Positions 1 to 9,480 of a DNA stretch of 64,000 bases are shown here, one piece after another. The notes below the pieces were generated by a model, which saw only the letters and a program-made list of their open reading frames with translations, did not search any database and was not told where the DNA came from. The position numbers and the translations under genes are program-made. The DNA lies in NCBI GenBank assembly GCA_030762895.1, contig CM061070.1, forward strand, positions 78,669,291 to 78,733,290. Reading direction: 5' to 3'. The DNA is from Sophora flavescens. Lineage: Eukaryota; Streptophyta; Magnoliopsida; Fabales; Fabaceae. Each line of letters starts with the position of its first letter. Position 1 is the first letter of the stretch.

Positions 1-660
1 AGTCAATTTTTTTGCTCCTTTATGAGGGGGAAGATGACATAATCTCTGACCTAGGAAACTGACTCTAACATTACATTAAGATTTATTTTGCATATAATGT
101 GTTCGGTCATTTGCTTCTCAAGCCATAATGATTTTCAGTGGTGAAGGAGGATAGATGATAGGGCTGCTTGAGAGGTATGATATTTTTGTTTTACCATTTT
201 TAGTGATAGAGTTTTAACTTGATCTTTTAAAGGTAGAGGATACTATACTGGTACTTAGGTCTCTGGTATGAGCTACAAAGTAAGTTGTTCTTATATTTTG
301 TAAATTTGAAATCAATATGCAATTTTATATAGAAATATTTTCAGTATAATTTAACATGAACATACTGGAAATGGAACTCAATAAGTTACTACATTCTACT
401 ATGCAAATATAAAAGAAATGTACGAACTTTGGATGCTATATGGTAGCTTCTACAATCAATTAGACAACCAAAGAATTTTGGAGGAGCAACTGGGATGTGT
501 TTTGCATTGTCCTATTTAAAATTGCTTCTACTTATTTGGGAATTTTAATTTGTTCTTATAATTAGCATAGCTTTTAATCATTTTATGAAATGCCTAATAC
601 ATTTTTTTTTTCTTTGAGTTCATCAGCACAGCTTTTAATCATATCTTTCCCATTTGGCAG
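1..660. other. Non-coding, probably intron of the gene ending at 1247
   Basis: AT-rich sequence with no long reading frame. It ends in a pyrimidine-rich tract and a CAG acceptor directly before the exon at 661, so it is most simply an intron of the same + strand gene. I could not define any further upstream exon with confidence. Confidence 0.4.
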
Positions 661-741
661 GTCTTGGCTTTTAGTGTGGAACATGATTTTTTGTCATTGA
701 CGACACTCAAAACTATAGAAGAACAAAAAGAGTGCAAAGAG
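661..741 (+). CDS. Internal exon of an unrecognised gene
   Basis: An 81-base open segment lies between a good acceptor (TTTGGCAG) and a donor (GAG|GTATTG). It is exactly 27 codons in phase 0 and encodes a polar, Glu/Lys-rich stretch beginning VLAFSVEHDFLSL. The phase matches the terminal exon at 1176, which supports both as parts of one gene entering the window from the left. I do not recognise the family. A decayed fragment is also possible, because upstream exons were not found. Confidence 0.45.
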
Positions 742-1175
742 GTATTGCTCAAGGAAACCATCACTCTTTATCTTTTTTTTTTTCCTTCTACAAGTATTTT
801 TTATGTTTAATTGAATTTCTAAATAATAGTCTTCACTTTTTCCAAAACCAAATGAACTGTACCAAGTTAGTCTTCAATCCAAACTGTCCTGAGGCTGTGC
901 AACTTAGAAACAGTTAATTTGATATTTAACAACTTTGTCATGTTAAGTTTCTTTAATATGATAAATTAGTATTAAGTAAATATGATAAATAACTTTGTTT
1001 CATTGTTTAACAAGGATGAATGAAACTATGGAATCTCCACTCAAGCCTTGAGCCAGCTGATTGAAACTCATATATTGCTAAATTCGTTGTTTAACAAAAT
1101 TGACAATTTTCTGATTCATTGAATGATGCTTATAAAGATTGTGCCTTATTCTTTCTTTGTTATTGCTGTTCATAG

Positions 1176-1247
1176 AATCTGATGCACCAGTTTTCATGTG
1201 CTGGTGGTGAGAATGAGACCCAAACTGATGAGGGGCAATGCGACTGA
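1176..1247 (+). CDS. Terminal exon of an unrecognised gene
   Basis: After a pyrimidine-rich tract and the acceptor TTCATAG, 23 codons run in phase 0 to TGA at 1245-1247, beginning NLMHQFSCAGGENE and ending in an acidic tail. The 742-1175 interval reads as an intron (GT at 742, AG at 1174-1175). Downstream sequence is AT-rich and 3'-UTR-like. Function unknown. Confidence 0.45.
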   Translation, partial: NLMHQFSCAGGENETQTDEGQCD

Positions 1248-2290
1248 ACAACTTGTATCAGACCTCGAACTGCCACTCAAGCTGTTGAAGAAGAACATCA
1301 AGATTGAGAAGGAGTAGAATGCTAATAGAGCATTGTAGGGTTCAGGTGTTACATGTAGCAGCTTATTTTATGTATTTTGTTGCTGTTGTTGCTTGATTAA
1401 TTGATTTATATATGTAACACCCGTATTTTTTCTCGCAGCTCTTGTTAGGTAGTTTATGTGACTACTGCAGGTCTACTTTTATGTAGTAGTAGTAGTAGGT
1501 ATTAAGTTATCCCCCTTCTTTGTTATTTTGTTCCCAACCTTTGTAATACCTACTAATACTTTTATGTAGTAGTATTAGTAGGTATAAGCCTTATCTGCTT
1601 TTAATTTGAAGTGTCTTTTTTTTTTTTTTTTGTATAACTAGGATCTTATTTTAAGCCATATATGCGATGCGAACACGAAAAATATGTACTAATGATTTAT
1701 AAAACTAATGACTTGTTTAGTTTGAATGATATTTTGTTATTTGGCTATGTAATACTTTAAGCTGTAGACTTGAGCACAACATACTGTGCCAACTATAATT
1801 AACTTTTGCTTTTAAGTTACAATCTACTATATATCATATTCATACTTATAATATTTTAAATTTCATTTTAACTTTCAATCTCAATTGATATACTATCATA
1901 TCCATACTTATAATAGTTGAAGCTAAATTTCCTAAATTTCAATTCTAATTGATATACATAATACATAATATTGGATAACCCGAATGATATTAGATAACCC
2001 GAATGTTGCATGAGTACCTCCACTAGTATATATATAAAGGGCACCCTTAATACTGCGTCTCTTGAGGGGCACCCATTACCGCGTCTCGTGAATTTAGAGA
2101 TAGTAACATGTCACCGCTTTGGCATATTTACCATCCACGTCAAATGTGATCTCATTGATCTAGTTGTGCGGTGATTGACGAGTGTAATGTGACAATGTCT
2201 CTTATATGTAGTCAAGTCCAAATTATAAAATTTTTGTTTTTTTTCCCCAACAAAACTATGGTTTGTTCTATGGTACACCATCTAAAAGAT
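1248..2290. other. 3' flank and intergenic DNA
   Basis: AT-rich sequence with several short T-runs and no supported gene. It holds a hairpin (1546-1585), a doubled GATAACCCGAATG motif near 1975-2005, and a short GGGCACCC...GCGTCTC direct repeat near 2040-2090. Confidence 0.6.
1546..1585. repeat. Short perfect inverted repeat (hairpin)
   Basis: TACCTACTAATACT is followed after about ten bases by its reverse complement AGTATTAGTAGGTA. A related GTAGTAGTAGTAGG stretch lies about 80 bases upstream. It sits in the 3' flank of the 661-1247 exons and could fold in a transcript; it may equally be a MITE remnant. Confidence 0.6.
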
Positions 2291-2293
2291 GGT
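2291..2293. repeat. Target-site duplication GGT, left of CACTA-1
   Basis: GGT immediately precedes CACTAATAC and is repeated directly after the right terminus at 5468-5470. Confidence 0.85.
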
Positions 2294-2327
2294 CACTAAT
2301 ACAAAATATGTTTTAAAAATCAGGATT

Positions 2328-2540
2328 TAACATCGGTTCATTTTTAATCGATGTTAAAAAAGAGGTGATGACATTTTTGAAATTAAATGGAAAACATTTA
2401 ACATCGATTCATATTATAACCGATGTTATAAACGTTTAACATCGGACGTTATTGAAACCTGATGTTGAAATTTGAAACAAAAAATAAAATTTTAAACCAG
2501 GAAAGCATCAGACATCGGTTTGTTAAACAACCGATGTTTA
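2328..2540. repeat. CACTA-1 left subterminal repeats
   Basis: About four copies of TTTAACATCGGTT or its complement AACCGATGTTAAA, with variants, are spaced 40-60 bases apart in alternating orientation. Such subterminal repeats are the presumed transposase-binding sites of CACTA elements. Confidence 0.85.
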
Positions 2541-3469
2541 AAGCTTTTCTTTTCTATTTACTTCCCTCCTTTCACTTGCAAGGCTACACTTAAAACATTT
2601 TCGACCCAAAAATGCTTTCTTCTTGCGTGCTACCCTGATCCTCATCGTACGAGAAAGCCCTCCACCTCCTTTGCCGTGAAGGAATGGCGTAACACTCCGT
2701 CTGCCTCGTCGAAGTGGTGAGATGTGACAGTATGGGTTCTCACTTCTCAAGCCGTAACACTGTGCATTTTGTTTGCCCTCTCTGGAATCGATTCGAACTA
2801 GCCAAACGTCGCCGCCTCTGCCACACCTCTCTTTCCCTGTGCCGCACCTCTGTCCTCCCTATGCCGCTGCCACCAAGTTAAACCCTAACCCCTCTCCATC
2901 GTTTGATGTTACTTATGCTGTGTATTGTTAGAACAGAGTTTGTACCCTCACTCTCTGATAGAACACACACACTGATATGAAAGAATTGAGTAGAGAACGA
3001 AGTATAAAGAATAGAGTAAAGGATAGAAGAGAGTCTCATAGCAGAATGTGTATAAAGAAGTAATTAATTCTTGACTGTGTTTGACGAGAGGTACATACTT
3101 CCACCCAGTTGCCAAAAGCATAACTATTAGATTATTTGAAACATATATTATTAGATTGCTTCAGAACATGATTGAAGGTTTGATTTTCTTATGTAGTTGT
3201 ATCTTGTTGAGTTCTATTTGTTGAATCTCATAAATATTTTAGAGTTTATACTTAATATTCTTTATAGTTACTCATGTGATTAGAGAAATGTATGCATTTC
3301 CTTTTAATGATTTCATTTCACTTTGTAAAAAAATAAGTTTTGAAAGACAAAGATTTGGAGTCATTTCATTCCGATAAAAAGTTTTGAAAGAAAATAAGGT
3401 AATGCTTCTATAGAATGGTGGACCAAACTTTATAACTACTATTTGGACAATTTTTCTCATTTTATGCAG
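2541..3469. other. CACTA-1 interior without a recognised gene
   Basis: A comparatively GC-rich, CT-rich stretch (about 2560-2890, ending AACCCTAACCCC) looks like 5'-leader or captured exon sequence. It is followed by AT-rich sequence with a GAGTAGAGAACGAAG-like purine stretch near 2985-3045. No frame was recognised on either strand. Confidence 0.5.
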
Positions 3470-3653
3470 GGATTTTGCCATATCAGTGAATTGAGTTCAG
3501 GTTGGTTACCGAAGGCAGAAGATGTAAGTATTCTTTTGATTCCTTTTCTAAATAAAGTATATAATTATATTCAAAACATGGTGGGATAATGTTTGACTTA
3601 TTTTCCTCCAGGCTTTCAAAGTGGGAGACCGTATTGATGTAAAGCTTATAGAG
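3470..3653 (+). pseudogene. Captured exons of a mitochondrial-type PNPase S1 domain
   Basis: Two exon-like segments, 3470-3523 (18 codons, after TTTATGCAG, before GTAAGT) and 3612-3653 (14 codons, after CTCCAG, before GTATG), are in phase with each other. They encode GFCHISELSSGWLPKAED and AFKVGDRIDVKLIE. This matches the start of an S1 RNA-binding fold (G-x-CHISELS ... VGD-x-V-x-VKLIE) as found near the C-terminus of plant mitochondrial polynucleotide phosphorylase. I compared it from family knowledge, not from a search. No catalytic RNase PH domains are nearby, so this is a fragment carried by CACTA-1. Splice signals look intact and it could be spliced into element transcripts. Confidence 0.7.
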
Positions 3654-4345
3654 GTATGTCATTTTACATTTTGTTAGCTCTAAATCATGTTCAAAATTAT
3701 TTCAACATGACCAAGCTATTCTTTAACTGCAATATTATTGAAATCTACTAGAATCTCATAATGATCAAAACTTTTACCTCCTTGTATTTGCATGAAGCAT
3801 TGTGGATACCGAACTCTGTTGGTTGCCATTGTCTCAAATTACATGCTCTATAGATATGCTCTATTTCTCTTTGCCACTGAGCTACCAATTTTGAAACCAC
3901 AATATAAGCTTGAGATTATTTGCATAAAATGGGCTAGTTGTTTCCTGGACAACTCTGTGGTGGCTTTCATTTCTGCCATCCTATCCTAGTGCTTAGATAC
4001 AGTTTGTGAGCATAATTACTTTCATATAGAGTATGAATATATGACAATGTGAGTTACAATGAAAAAAAGTTGAAATAATAAAGCTTTTACCATTTGAATG
4101 ATTACATGTCACTGCTGCGCTTGCGTAGTATCAAGTGACCTAAGCATTTAACTCCTTCACTGCCTGCTTGACAGTGAGTAATCTGATTCTCTTGTTTATC
4201 TATTTTTATTATTGTCACAATGTGAGGTATGGGGATAATATGATGTGCGTCTTATATTATATAGCTAGCTTTCAGTTTGTTGCTCCTTCCTGCTAACAGA
4301 TACAAACACTTATTGAGTCATTTAACATAAAATTTGATTTTTCAG

Positions 4346-4396
4346 GCACTTGGTGTTCCCGTGGATAGGCTTGTCCGAGCAGCAGATTCAGTTTCA
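4346..4396 (+). pseudogene. Possible captured exon, unrecognised
   Basis: A 51-base open segment (17 codons, ALGVPVDRLVRAADSVS) lies between the acceptor TTTTTCAG and a GTATGC donor, in the same strand sense and phase as the neighbouring exons. It could belong to the PNPase-like gene, to the Ulp1-like gene downstream, or to a third source. I cannot assign it. Confidence 0.4.
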
Positions 4397-4597
4397 GTAT
4401 GCTTTTCTTTTCCCTTTTCTGTTTTGCTCTAAGATTCATTGGGCTTCTTGGCATTGGCAGTGTTATCTATCTTATTGAAGATAGTTTTTGAGGACTAACG
4501 TAAGTAGTTTATTAGTACCCGTGATTCAACTGCAGTTTACAATATGTAGTTACTGGTAAGTGTTTACTCATTATGTTCAAATTGTGTTCATTTGTAG

Positions 4598-4880
4598 TCT
4601 CATAGGCAACCTGACTCATTGGAGTGTGGATACTATGTTATGAAGTGGATGCTCGACATTGTATCCGCCGGTACTACTGAAGGATGGATGGAGGTAAGTG
4701 ATAGAATTTGTAATAAGTTATAGATTAATTATGTTTTGTTTTAGTCTGATTATCTATAATGTTTAATTTATCTTATGTTACGTGCTGACATTCGACACTC
4801 GGGCTCCACTATCTAATGAAGATATTATAGACATGAAGGAGTGTTGGGCAACCTTCTTTTTAGAGTTGGCTGGGAATTAA
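4598..4880 (+). pseudogene. Ulp1-like cysteine protease, C-terminal exons (transposon type)
   Basis: Exon 4598-4693 (32 codons, after TTTGTAG, before GTAAGT) encodes QPDSLECGYYVMKWMLDIV. This carries the catalytic Cys of the Ulp1 C48 family (Q-x-x-x-x-ECGYYVM). A second segment ends PLSNEDIIDMKECWATFFLEL and a stop at 4878-4880, as in plant transposon-encoded Ulp1 proteins. The His and Asp of the triad would lie in upstream exons I could not find. CACTA and MULE elements of plants often carry such genes, probably as SUMO/NEDD8-type protease derivatives. Here it is a remnant. Confidence 0.75.
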
Positions 4881-5169
4881 TGGGTGATCATATACTCATT
4901 TATGTGTAGTTTCTTTGTTGTCATATTGATTAGTTTGAATTTATGACATTCTATGTATTTAGTTAAGATTGTTAAATGTATACTTTTCTGTTGGCTTTCT
5001 TTGCGTAAATCAATACTATACTTTTATATAATCGATCAATATAGTACTTTGAATGAAATTCTGGCTGTAAGTGATTATGTTGATAATATTTAGATTCTGT
5101 ATGTTGGGATTTTGGCTGTACAAGTGAAACAAGAAAATGATTGTAACAGGTGTAAGCTAGATTTTTTTT

Positions 5170-5450
5170 TAAAAAAAGCCACTTTCAACATCGGTTATAT
5201 TCATAACCGATGTTGAAAGTGCACTTTACACATCAGTTTAAAAAAGAACCGATGTGTAAAGCGATTTTCAACAGCACTATAAAACGTTGAAAGAGCACTG
5301 TAGACATCGGTTAAACTTTTAACCGATGTCTAAAGTGCACTTTCAACATCGGTTCAAAACCGATGTTGAAAACCACCACTTACAACATCGTCTGCATACA
5401 CATCGGTTGAATAACCGATGTTAAAACTCAAATTTAACTGATATTAAAAG
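5170..5450. repeat. CACTA-1 right subterminal repeats
   Basis: At least five inverted pairs of the type AACATCGGTT...AACCGATGTT or ACATCGGTT...AACCGATGT occur, alternating with GTGCACTTT spacers. They are the same motif as at the left end and define the transposon together with the CACTA termini. Confidence 0.88.
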
Positions 5451-5470
5451 TATTTTCTGCATTAGTGGGT

Positions 5471-5674
5471 GCTGCACCTTAAACATGTAAAATTGATTTT
5501 GATGGAAATAACAAGCTCCTGCCTCACTTTATTCTAAAGTTTCAACTACATCATTAACATGGGAATGACAGAAAATATTATTATATTATTTAAAATTGTA
5601 ACTATTAATTAGTGTCTCCCAAAAAAATTGTCAAAATCTGCCACTATCCAAGACATTATACTTAAGAATTATTT

Positions 5675-5722
<48 letters not shown>

Positions 5723-5836
5723 CCCATGATTTAACAGGCTCTTCTAGTATTATGAGTAATTAAAACAAGAGATATAATATCAACTAAAATTTTCAAGAAA
5801 TAATATCAACTAAAATTTTCAGAAACTCTCACTACC
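5471..5836. other. Intergenic AT-rich DNA
   Basis: No gene seen. It contains the AAT microsatellite at 5675-5722 and a doubled AATATCAACTAAAATTTTCA motif near 5778-5820. Confidence 0.6.
5675..5722. repeat. (AAT)n microsatellite
   Basis: Roughly fifteen uninterrupted ATA/TAA trinucleotide units; a likely length-polymorphic locus. Confidence 0.95.
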
Positions 5837-5844
5837 ATTGAAAG

Positions 5845-6493
5845 CTATGAAGCACGGACACCTCTTCGAAAGTGTCGTGTCGCGTGTCGGACACACTTCG
5901 GATACCGACACTTCACGGATACGCCTCCGACACGTGTCGGACACCCCTATGCGGTGTCTCAATTAAAATTATTTTTTTTCGACTCGGACACCTCTCAGAC
6001 ACTTCTCGGGCACGGCTTGAACACTTCTCAAATACTTCTATCATAAAAAAAAACATTTTTTTTAAAAAAAGTCAACTTAGAATTTTGAGATCATGGGTCA
6101 CAAACCTAAATAATTTTTAAACAAATATTTACTAAAAATGTCATGGGTCACCAACCCCAAATTAGATCTTTTACTATTTGAGACATAAAACAAAATGATG
6201 CCTCTTAGCATTTTTTGTGAGGCTCATTACCATAGGACCTAACTAGTTGTTTTATAAAACAAGATTCATTTTCTTATCTTGATATTATTTTTGTAAAAAT
6301 TGCATTGTTAAATGACCCCCTAGTCTTAGTATTCTTTCTGTGAGGGTCATTATGAAAATTGTAAAGCTTAACTCTCTCTCTATATATATAAGCGGTGCCC
6401 CGGTGTCCTATGTTTTTGACGTTAGCCACTTCTCGGTGTTGGTGTGGTGTCGTGTCATGTCGCGATGTCCGTATCAGAGTCGGTGCTTCATAG
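5845..6493. mobile_element. MITE, hAT-like by its 8-bp target duplication
   Basis: It begins CTATGAAGCACGGAC and ends, reverse complemented, CTATGAAGCACCGAC. It is flanked on both sides by the identical 8-mer ATTGAAAG (5837-5844 and 6494-6501). At 649 bp with no coding capacity it fits a MITE. The outer 100 bp at each end are rich in GACAC(C/T)/GTGTC motifs. An 8-bp duplication points to the hAT superfamily, but the terminal bases are not the classic hAT consensus, so the superfamily stays open. Confidence 0.85.
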
Positions 6494-6501
6494 ATTGAAA
6501 G

Positions 6502-6716
6502 GAAGAAGCATTTCTTTTCTTTTTCTTCGATCAAAAGATGTCGCACCAAAAAGTGAAAGAAGAATTCTCATGTTTTTCTCGGAAATAACACATTCGAAAA
6601 CTAAATGACAACATCGAATTAACTACCTTCGCTCACCGGTTTAAAATCGTGAATGGCAGCATATATTTATGAGTTTGGCAGGTAATGACAAAATAATAAA
6701 AGGTAATTAAATATAA
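6502..6716. other. Short intergenic stretch between two transposons
   Basis: AT-rich sequence with no feature recognised, lying between the MITE and the Pack-MULE target duplication. Confidence 0.6.
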
Positions 6717-6725
6717 TAAAAATAA
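6717..6725. repeat. 9-bp target-site duplication TAAAAATAA, left of Pack-MULE
   Basis: TAAAAATAA here is repeated exactly at 42365-42373, just outside the right terminal inverted repeat 35.6 kb away. Confidence 0.85.
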
Positions 6726-7040
6726 GGCTTTATTATATTTTTGATCCCAATTTTAATATTTTGGCAATTTTAGTCTCCAACTTTTTTTCTCGAGTTTAGT
6801 CCCCATATTTTTAAAATGTGTAATTTTGGTCCTACAGTTAACTTAATATCCAAATTTTAACTCCGTTGCTGCCCTAGCAAGTGAGCTTGTGCTGACATGG
6901 ATTTACCTTTAATTAAAAAATAAAATTAAAAATAAAAGAAGAAATAATAAAACGAAAAATGAAACAGATTTTTAAAATCAAAAGAGGTACTCGCAGCTAA
7001 GAAAAACAAAGAAAAAAGACATTTCAACTTCTGCTCGGAG

Positions 7041-7535
7041 TTTATAAAACCGGACCGGATCGGTCGGTTCGATCGATTTAATCGGGACCTAGGTCGGTTC
7101 GGTTGGCTCTTAGAACTGGCCTTATTTGAAACCGGTCTCAGAACCGTCGACCGGTTCAAAACCGGTCATAACTGGTTCTGGACCGGCCTGAACCGGTTTC
7201 CTAAAAAAAATTAGTATAAAAGGATTTGGGTCATGCTAGCTAAAACCCAATTCTTTTGTTTTCTAACATATGTGGGCTTATTGTAGATTTTGGGTTGGTT
7301 TTCCCTATGAAGATGATTTTAACATATATCTTTATATTTATTTAGTTTAATTTCAAAAATAAAAAAAATTGTGCTTAATAATTTTAGTTGTTATGTTGTT
7401 TTTTTAATATTGTTATAAATATTATACTAAAAATTAAAATAATATTATTTAATTATAACTGGTTCAACCTCGGTTTGATCATTGAACCTCAAACCGCTGC
7501 GTTCACCAATTCGATGGCCGGTCCGGTTTTGTAAA
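7041..7535. mobile_element. MITE-like inverted-repeat element rich in ACCGGTT
   Basis: It starts TTTATAAAACCGGACCGG and ends, reverse complemented, TTTACAAAACCGGACCGG. The interior repeats GGTTCGGTT / ACCGGTT motifs. The flanking bases do not give a clean target duplication, so the exact ends and superfamily are uncertain. Confidence 0.6.
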
Positions 7536-7783
7536 CTTGAGTTCTGCTACAGTGCTACCCCGTTACAAATTCTCCTACCACCGTTCCCAAACAAGTTGTG
7601 CACATAGGAAGCAATAGTGAGGGACTCGATAGTTTATATGTGCTGTCAATTTTTGTTATGATATCTTGTTTCAGTTTGTCATGATATGATATGTTTCAAT
7701 ACTGAGAATTTAGTGTACAGATTGAATTATGCTGAACTGATAATTTACTTCATGTTTTCTCCTTTACCTGTTATGAATCTCAG

Positions 7784-7915
7784 TTCAATTACGCAGAGAT
7801 GTGGAAGATGTACGACGCATAGAAGAAGGAGACGAGTGAAATGCGGTTCCTATACGAGTCACAGACTCAGAAGAATGAGAAGCTTCATATGACTCAGAAG
7901 AAGGAGAAGCTTTGA
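7784..7915 (+). pseudogene. Exon-like fragment, possibly En/Spm-type transposase
   Basis: After an ATCTCAG acceptor the frame reads FNYAEMWKMYDA, a TAG, then a Lys/Glu/Gln-rich helical tail ending at TGA 7913-7915. The charged tail recalls the C-terminal coiled coil of plant CACTA-associated Ptta/En/Spm proteins. The similarity is from memory and weak. The in-frame stop marks it as decayed. Confidence 0.3.
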
Positions 7916-8242
7916 GTACCCCTTTTGGTTTTTAGTTTCATTTTTTGTTTTTTTTAATATCTTAATTTAGTTTCTTATTTATTTTTTAGGATAAAGGCTC
8001 ATTTTGATCTCTGACATATATTGCGTGTGTCATTTTAGTCCCTAACAAAAAAAAAAAAAATGTTCCGTTAGTCCCTGACAATTACTAACGTGGGGACACG
8101 TTAGTCCTTGAGTTGACTTGCATGTGCCAACGCCCTTTAGTTGGCTGACGTGGCGGTTAATTCATCATATGTGACCGTTAACTATGCACTGTTGGAATAT
8201 TATTTGTTTTTCATTTTTTTTCCTTTCATAGGACCAAAACGG

Positions 8243-8893
8243 TGTCGTATTGGATCAAAAAACTCAAACCCTCTCTCCCACCACACTCTTCCATCAACCT
8301 CTTCGAACTCCCTTTCAACAGTTCCATGGCCTCCCTCCAAACACAGAGAACACCGACAGCATCCCTTACCACCTCGTCCTCAAACTCATCGAAGCCACCA
8401 CTACCCTTAAACAAACCTTCAAACATATCATCCAAAATCTCGTACAAAAACAAAAACAACAACCCCATCAAATAATCATCATCGCTGCCATCTTCTTCGG
8501 TTGGACAACAACGGTTGCTAAAGAACTTGGTGTGTTCCACGTCATCTTCAGCGGCAGCGGCGATTACGGTTTGGCGTGTTACTACTCTCTCTGGATGAAC
8601 CTCCCTCACCGACGCGTGGACTTAGACGAGTTTCACCTCCCGGATTTTCCAGAAGCGTGTGGCATTCAAAGAACCCAGTTACCAACCAACATAGCGGAAG
8701 CGGATGGTGCTGACACGTGGTCTCTGTTCCAAGTCAATAACTTTTCCCACTGGGTCAACTCGGACGGGGTTCTTCTCGACACGGTCGAGGGACTCGACTC
8801 GGTGGGGTTGAGTTACTTCACGAGGAAGCTGAACCGGCCGGCTTGGGCGATCGGGCCTATTCTTTTCTCGCCCGGAAGTGGTTTCCGGGAAAG
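8243..8893 (+). pseudogene. UDP-glycosyltransferase (UGT92-like), 5' part of captured fragment
   Basis: Coding similarity starts mid-protein (KKLKPSLPPHSSINLFELPF in one frame). After a frameshift near 8325 it continues HGLPPNTENTDSIPYHLV ... FFGWTTTVAKELGVFHVIFSGSG ... NLPHRR ... LPDFPEACGIQRTQLP ... PAWAIGPIL. This is the acceptor-binding N-terminal half of a plant family-1 UGT resembling UGT92A1. About 70 N-terminal residues, with the catalytic His, are missing because the MULE repeat begins there. The frame is broken at 8894 by a Copia LTR and resumes at 41199. It is a captured, dead gene fragment. Confidence 0.85.
8889..8893. repeat. Copia target-site duplication GAAAG (left)
   Basis: GAAAG precedes the LTR start TGTTAAG and is repeated at 41194-41198 after the LTR end TATTTCA. 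Confidence 0.9.
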
Positions 8894-9089
8894 TGTTAAG
8901 TCTCTAAAATGTCTGATGTGCATTTCCCTAAGTTTTGGTGAGAACTAAACATTGGTTAATGATTTAATTAACCTTCATATTGGTTGCCAACCTGTCAATC
9001 TAGTGTGCAGATTAAACTGTAAGAATCATCCGTCCAATGCAAATAATAGAATCATCTGTCCAACGCAAGTGATAGAATCATCCGTCCAA

Positions 9090-9480
9090 CCTAAGTGATT
9101 GAAACGCACGCCCAACACTGTAGTGATAGAAGCTCACGTCCAACACAAGTGATTGAAACTCAAGTCCAACACTGTAGTGATAGAAGCTCACGTCCAACAC
9201 AAGTGATTGAAACTCACGTCCAACACTATAGTGATAGAAGCTCACATCCAACACAAGTGATAGAAGCTCACATCCAACACTGAAGTGATTGAAGCTCACG
9301 TCCAACGCAAGTGATGAAAGCCAGCGTCCACTAAAGTGATAAAAGCCAGTGTCCACTAAAGTGGTAAAAGCCAGCGTCCATTAAAGTGACAGAAGTGCTC
9401 GTCTACTGAAGCGATAGAAGCGCTCGTCTACTGAAGCGATAGAAGCGCTCGTCTACTGAAGTGATAGAAGTGCTCGTCCA
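9090..9480 (+). repeat. Tandem array of 26-27-bp units inside Copia LTR
   Basis: Units of the form AGTGATAGAAGCTCACGTCC repeat about fourteen times with drift. In the first half they alternate as a 54-bp double unit (GATAGAAGCTC / GATTGAAACTC). In the second half they become AAGTGATAAAAGCCAGCGTC and AGCGATAGAAGCGCTCGTCT. Because 54 is a multiple of three, the minus strand reads as a repetitive peptide, which is incidental. The 3' LTR has the same array. Confidence 0.9.

Larger units (their letters stand above)
2294..5467. mobile_element. CACTA-1: CACTA (En/Spm-type) DNA transposon with captured exons
   Basis: The left end reads CACTAATACAAAATATG and the right end, reverse complemented, CACTAATGCAGAAAATA. 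Both are flanked by the 3-bp duplication GGT (2291-2293 and 5468-5470), the size expected for this superfamily. Both ends hold subterminal arrays of the AACATCGGTT / AACCGATGTT inverted motif. The 3.2-kb body has no TNP2-type transposase. It carries + strand exons of a Ulp1-like protease near the right end and two exons resembling a PNPase S1 domain near the middle. It is therefore a non-autonomous, gene-capturing element. Confidence 0.92.
6919..7987. mobile_element. Insertion within the left MULE inverted repeat
   Basis: The right repeat reads straight through TTAATTAAAAAATAGGATAA, whereas the left repeat is opened here by about 1.07 kb. The insert contains an ACCGG-rich MITE-like element (7041-7535) and an exon-like segment (7784-7915). 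I found no clear terminal structure for the whole insert because its borders fall in A/T runs. Confidence 0.6.
6726..8242 (+). repeat. Left terminal inverted repeat of the Pack-MULE (interrupted)
   Basis: Segments 6726 to about 6918 and about 7988-8242 match, in inverse order, 41903-42364. The left repeat ends in GGACCAAAACGGTGTCG, exactly where UGT coding sequence begins. The interval of about 6919-7987 has no counterpart in the right repeat and is an insertion. Confidence 0.85.

Noticed and set aside
2520..2750. Overlapping small ORFs inside CACTA-1
   Set aside because: They lie on both strands over the same GC-richer leader, without splice or start support, and the first includes subterminal repeats.
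8226..8609. 127-codon minus-strand frame opposite the UGT fragment
   Set aside because: It is a shadow of the UGT coding bias on the other strand; no domain.
9078..9356. Repetitive minus-strand reading frames in the Copia LTR (also 16365-16637)
   Set aside because: They arise because the 27-bp DNA repeat is a multiple of three. There is no start context or conservation beyond the repeat.
9090..9480. CRISPR-like look of regularly spaced repeats
   Set aside because: Units are contiguous and drifting without unique spacers, lie in an LTR, and the DNA is eukaryotic.
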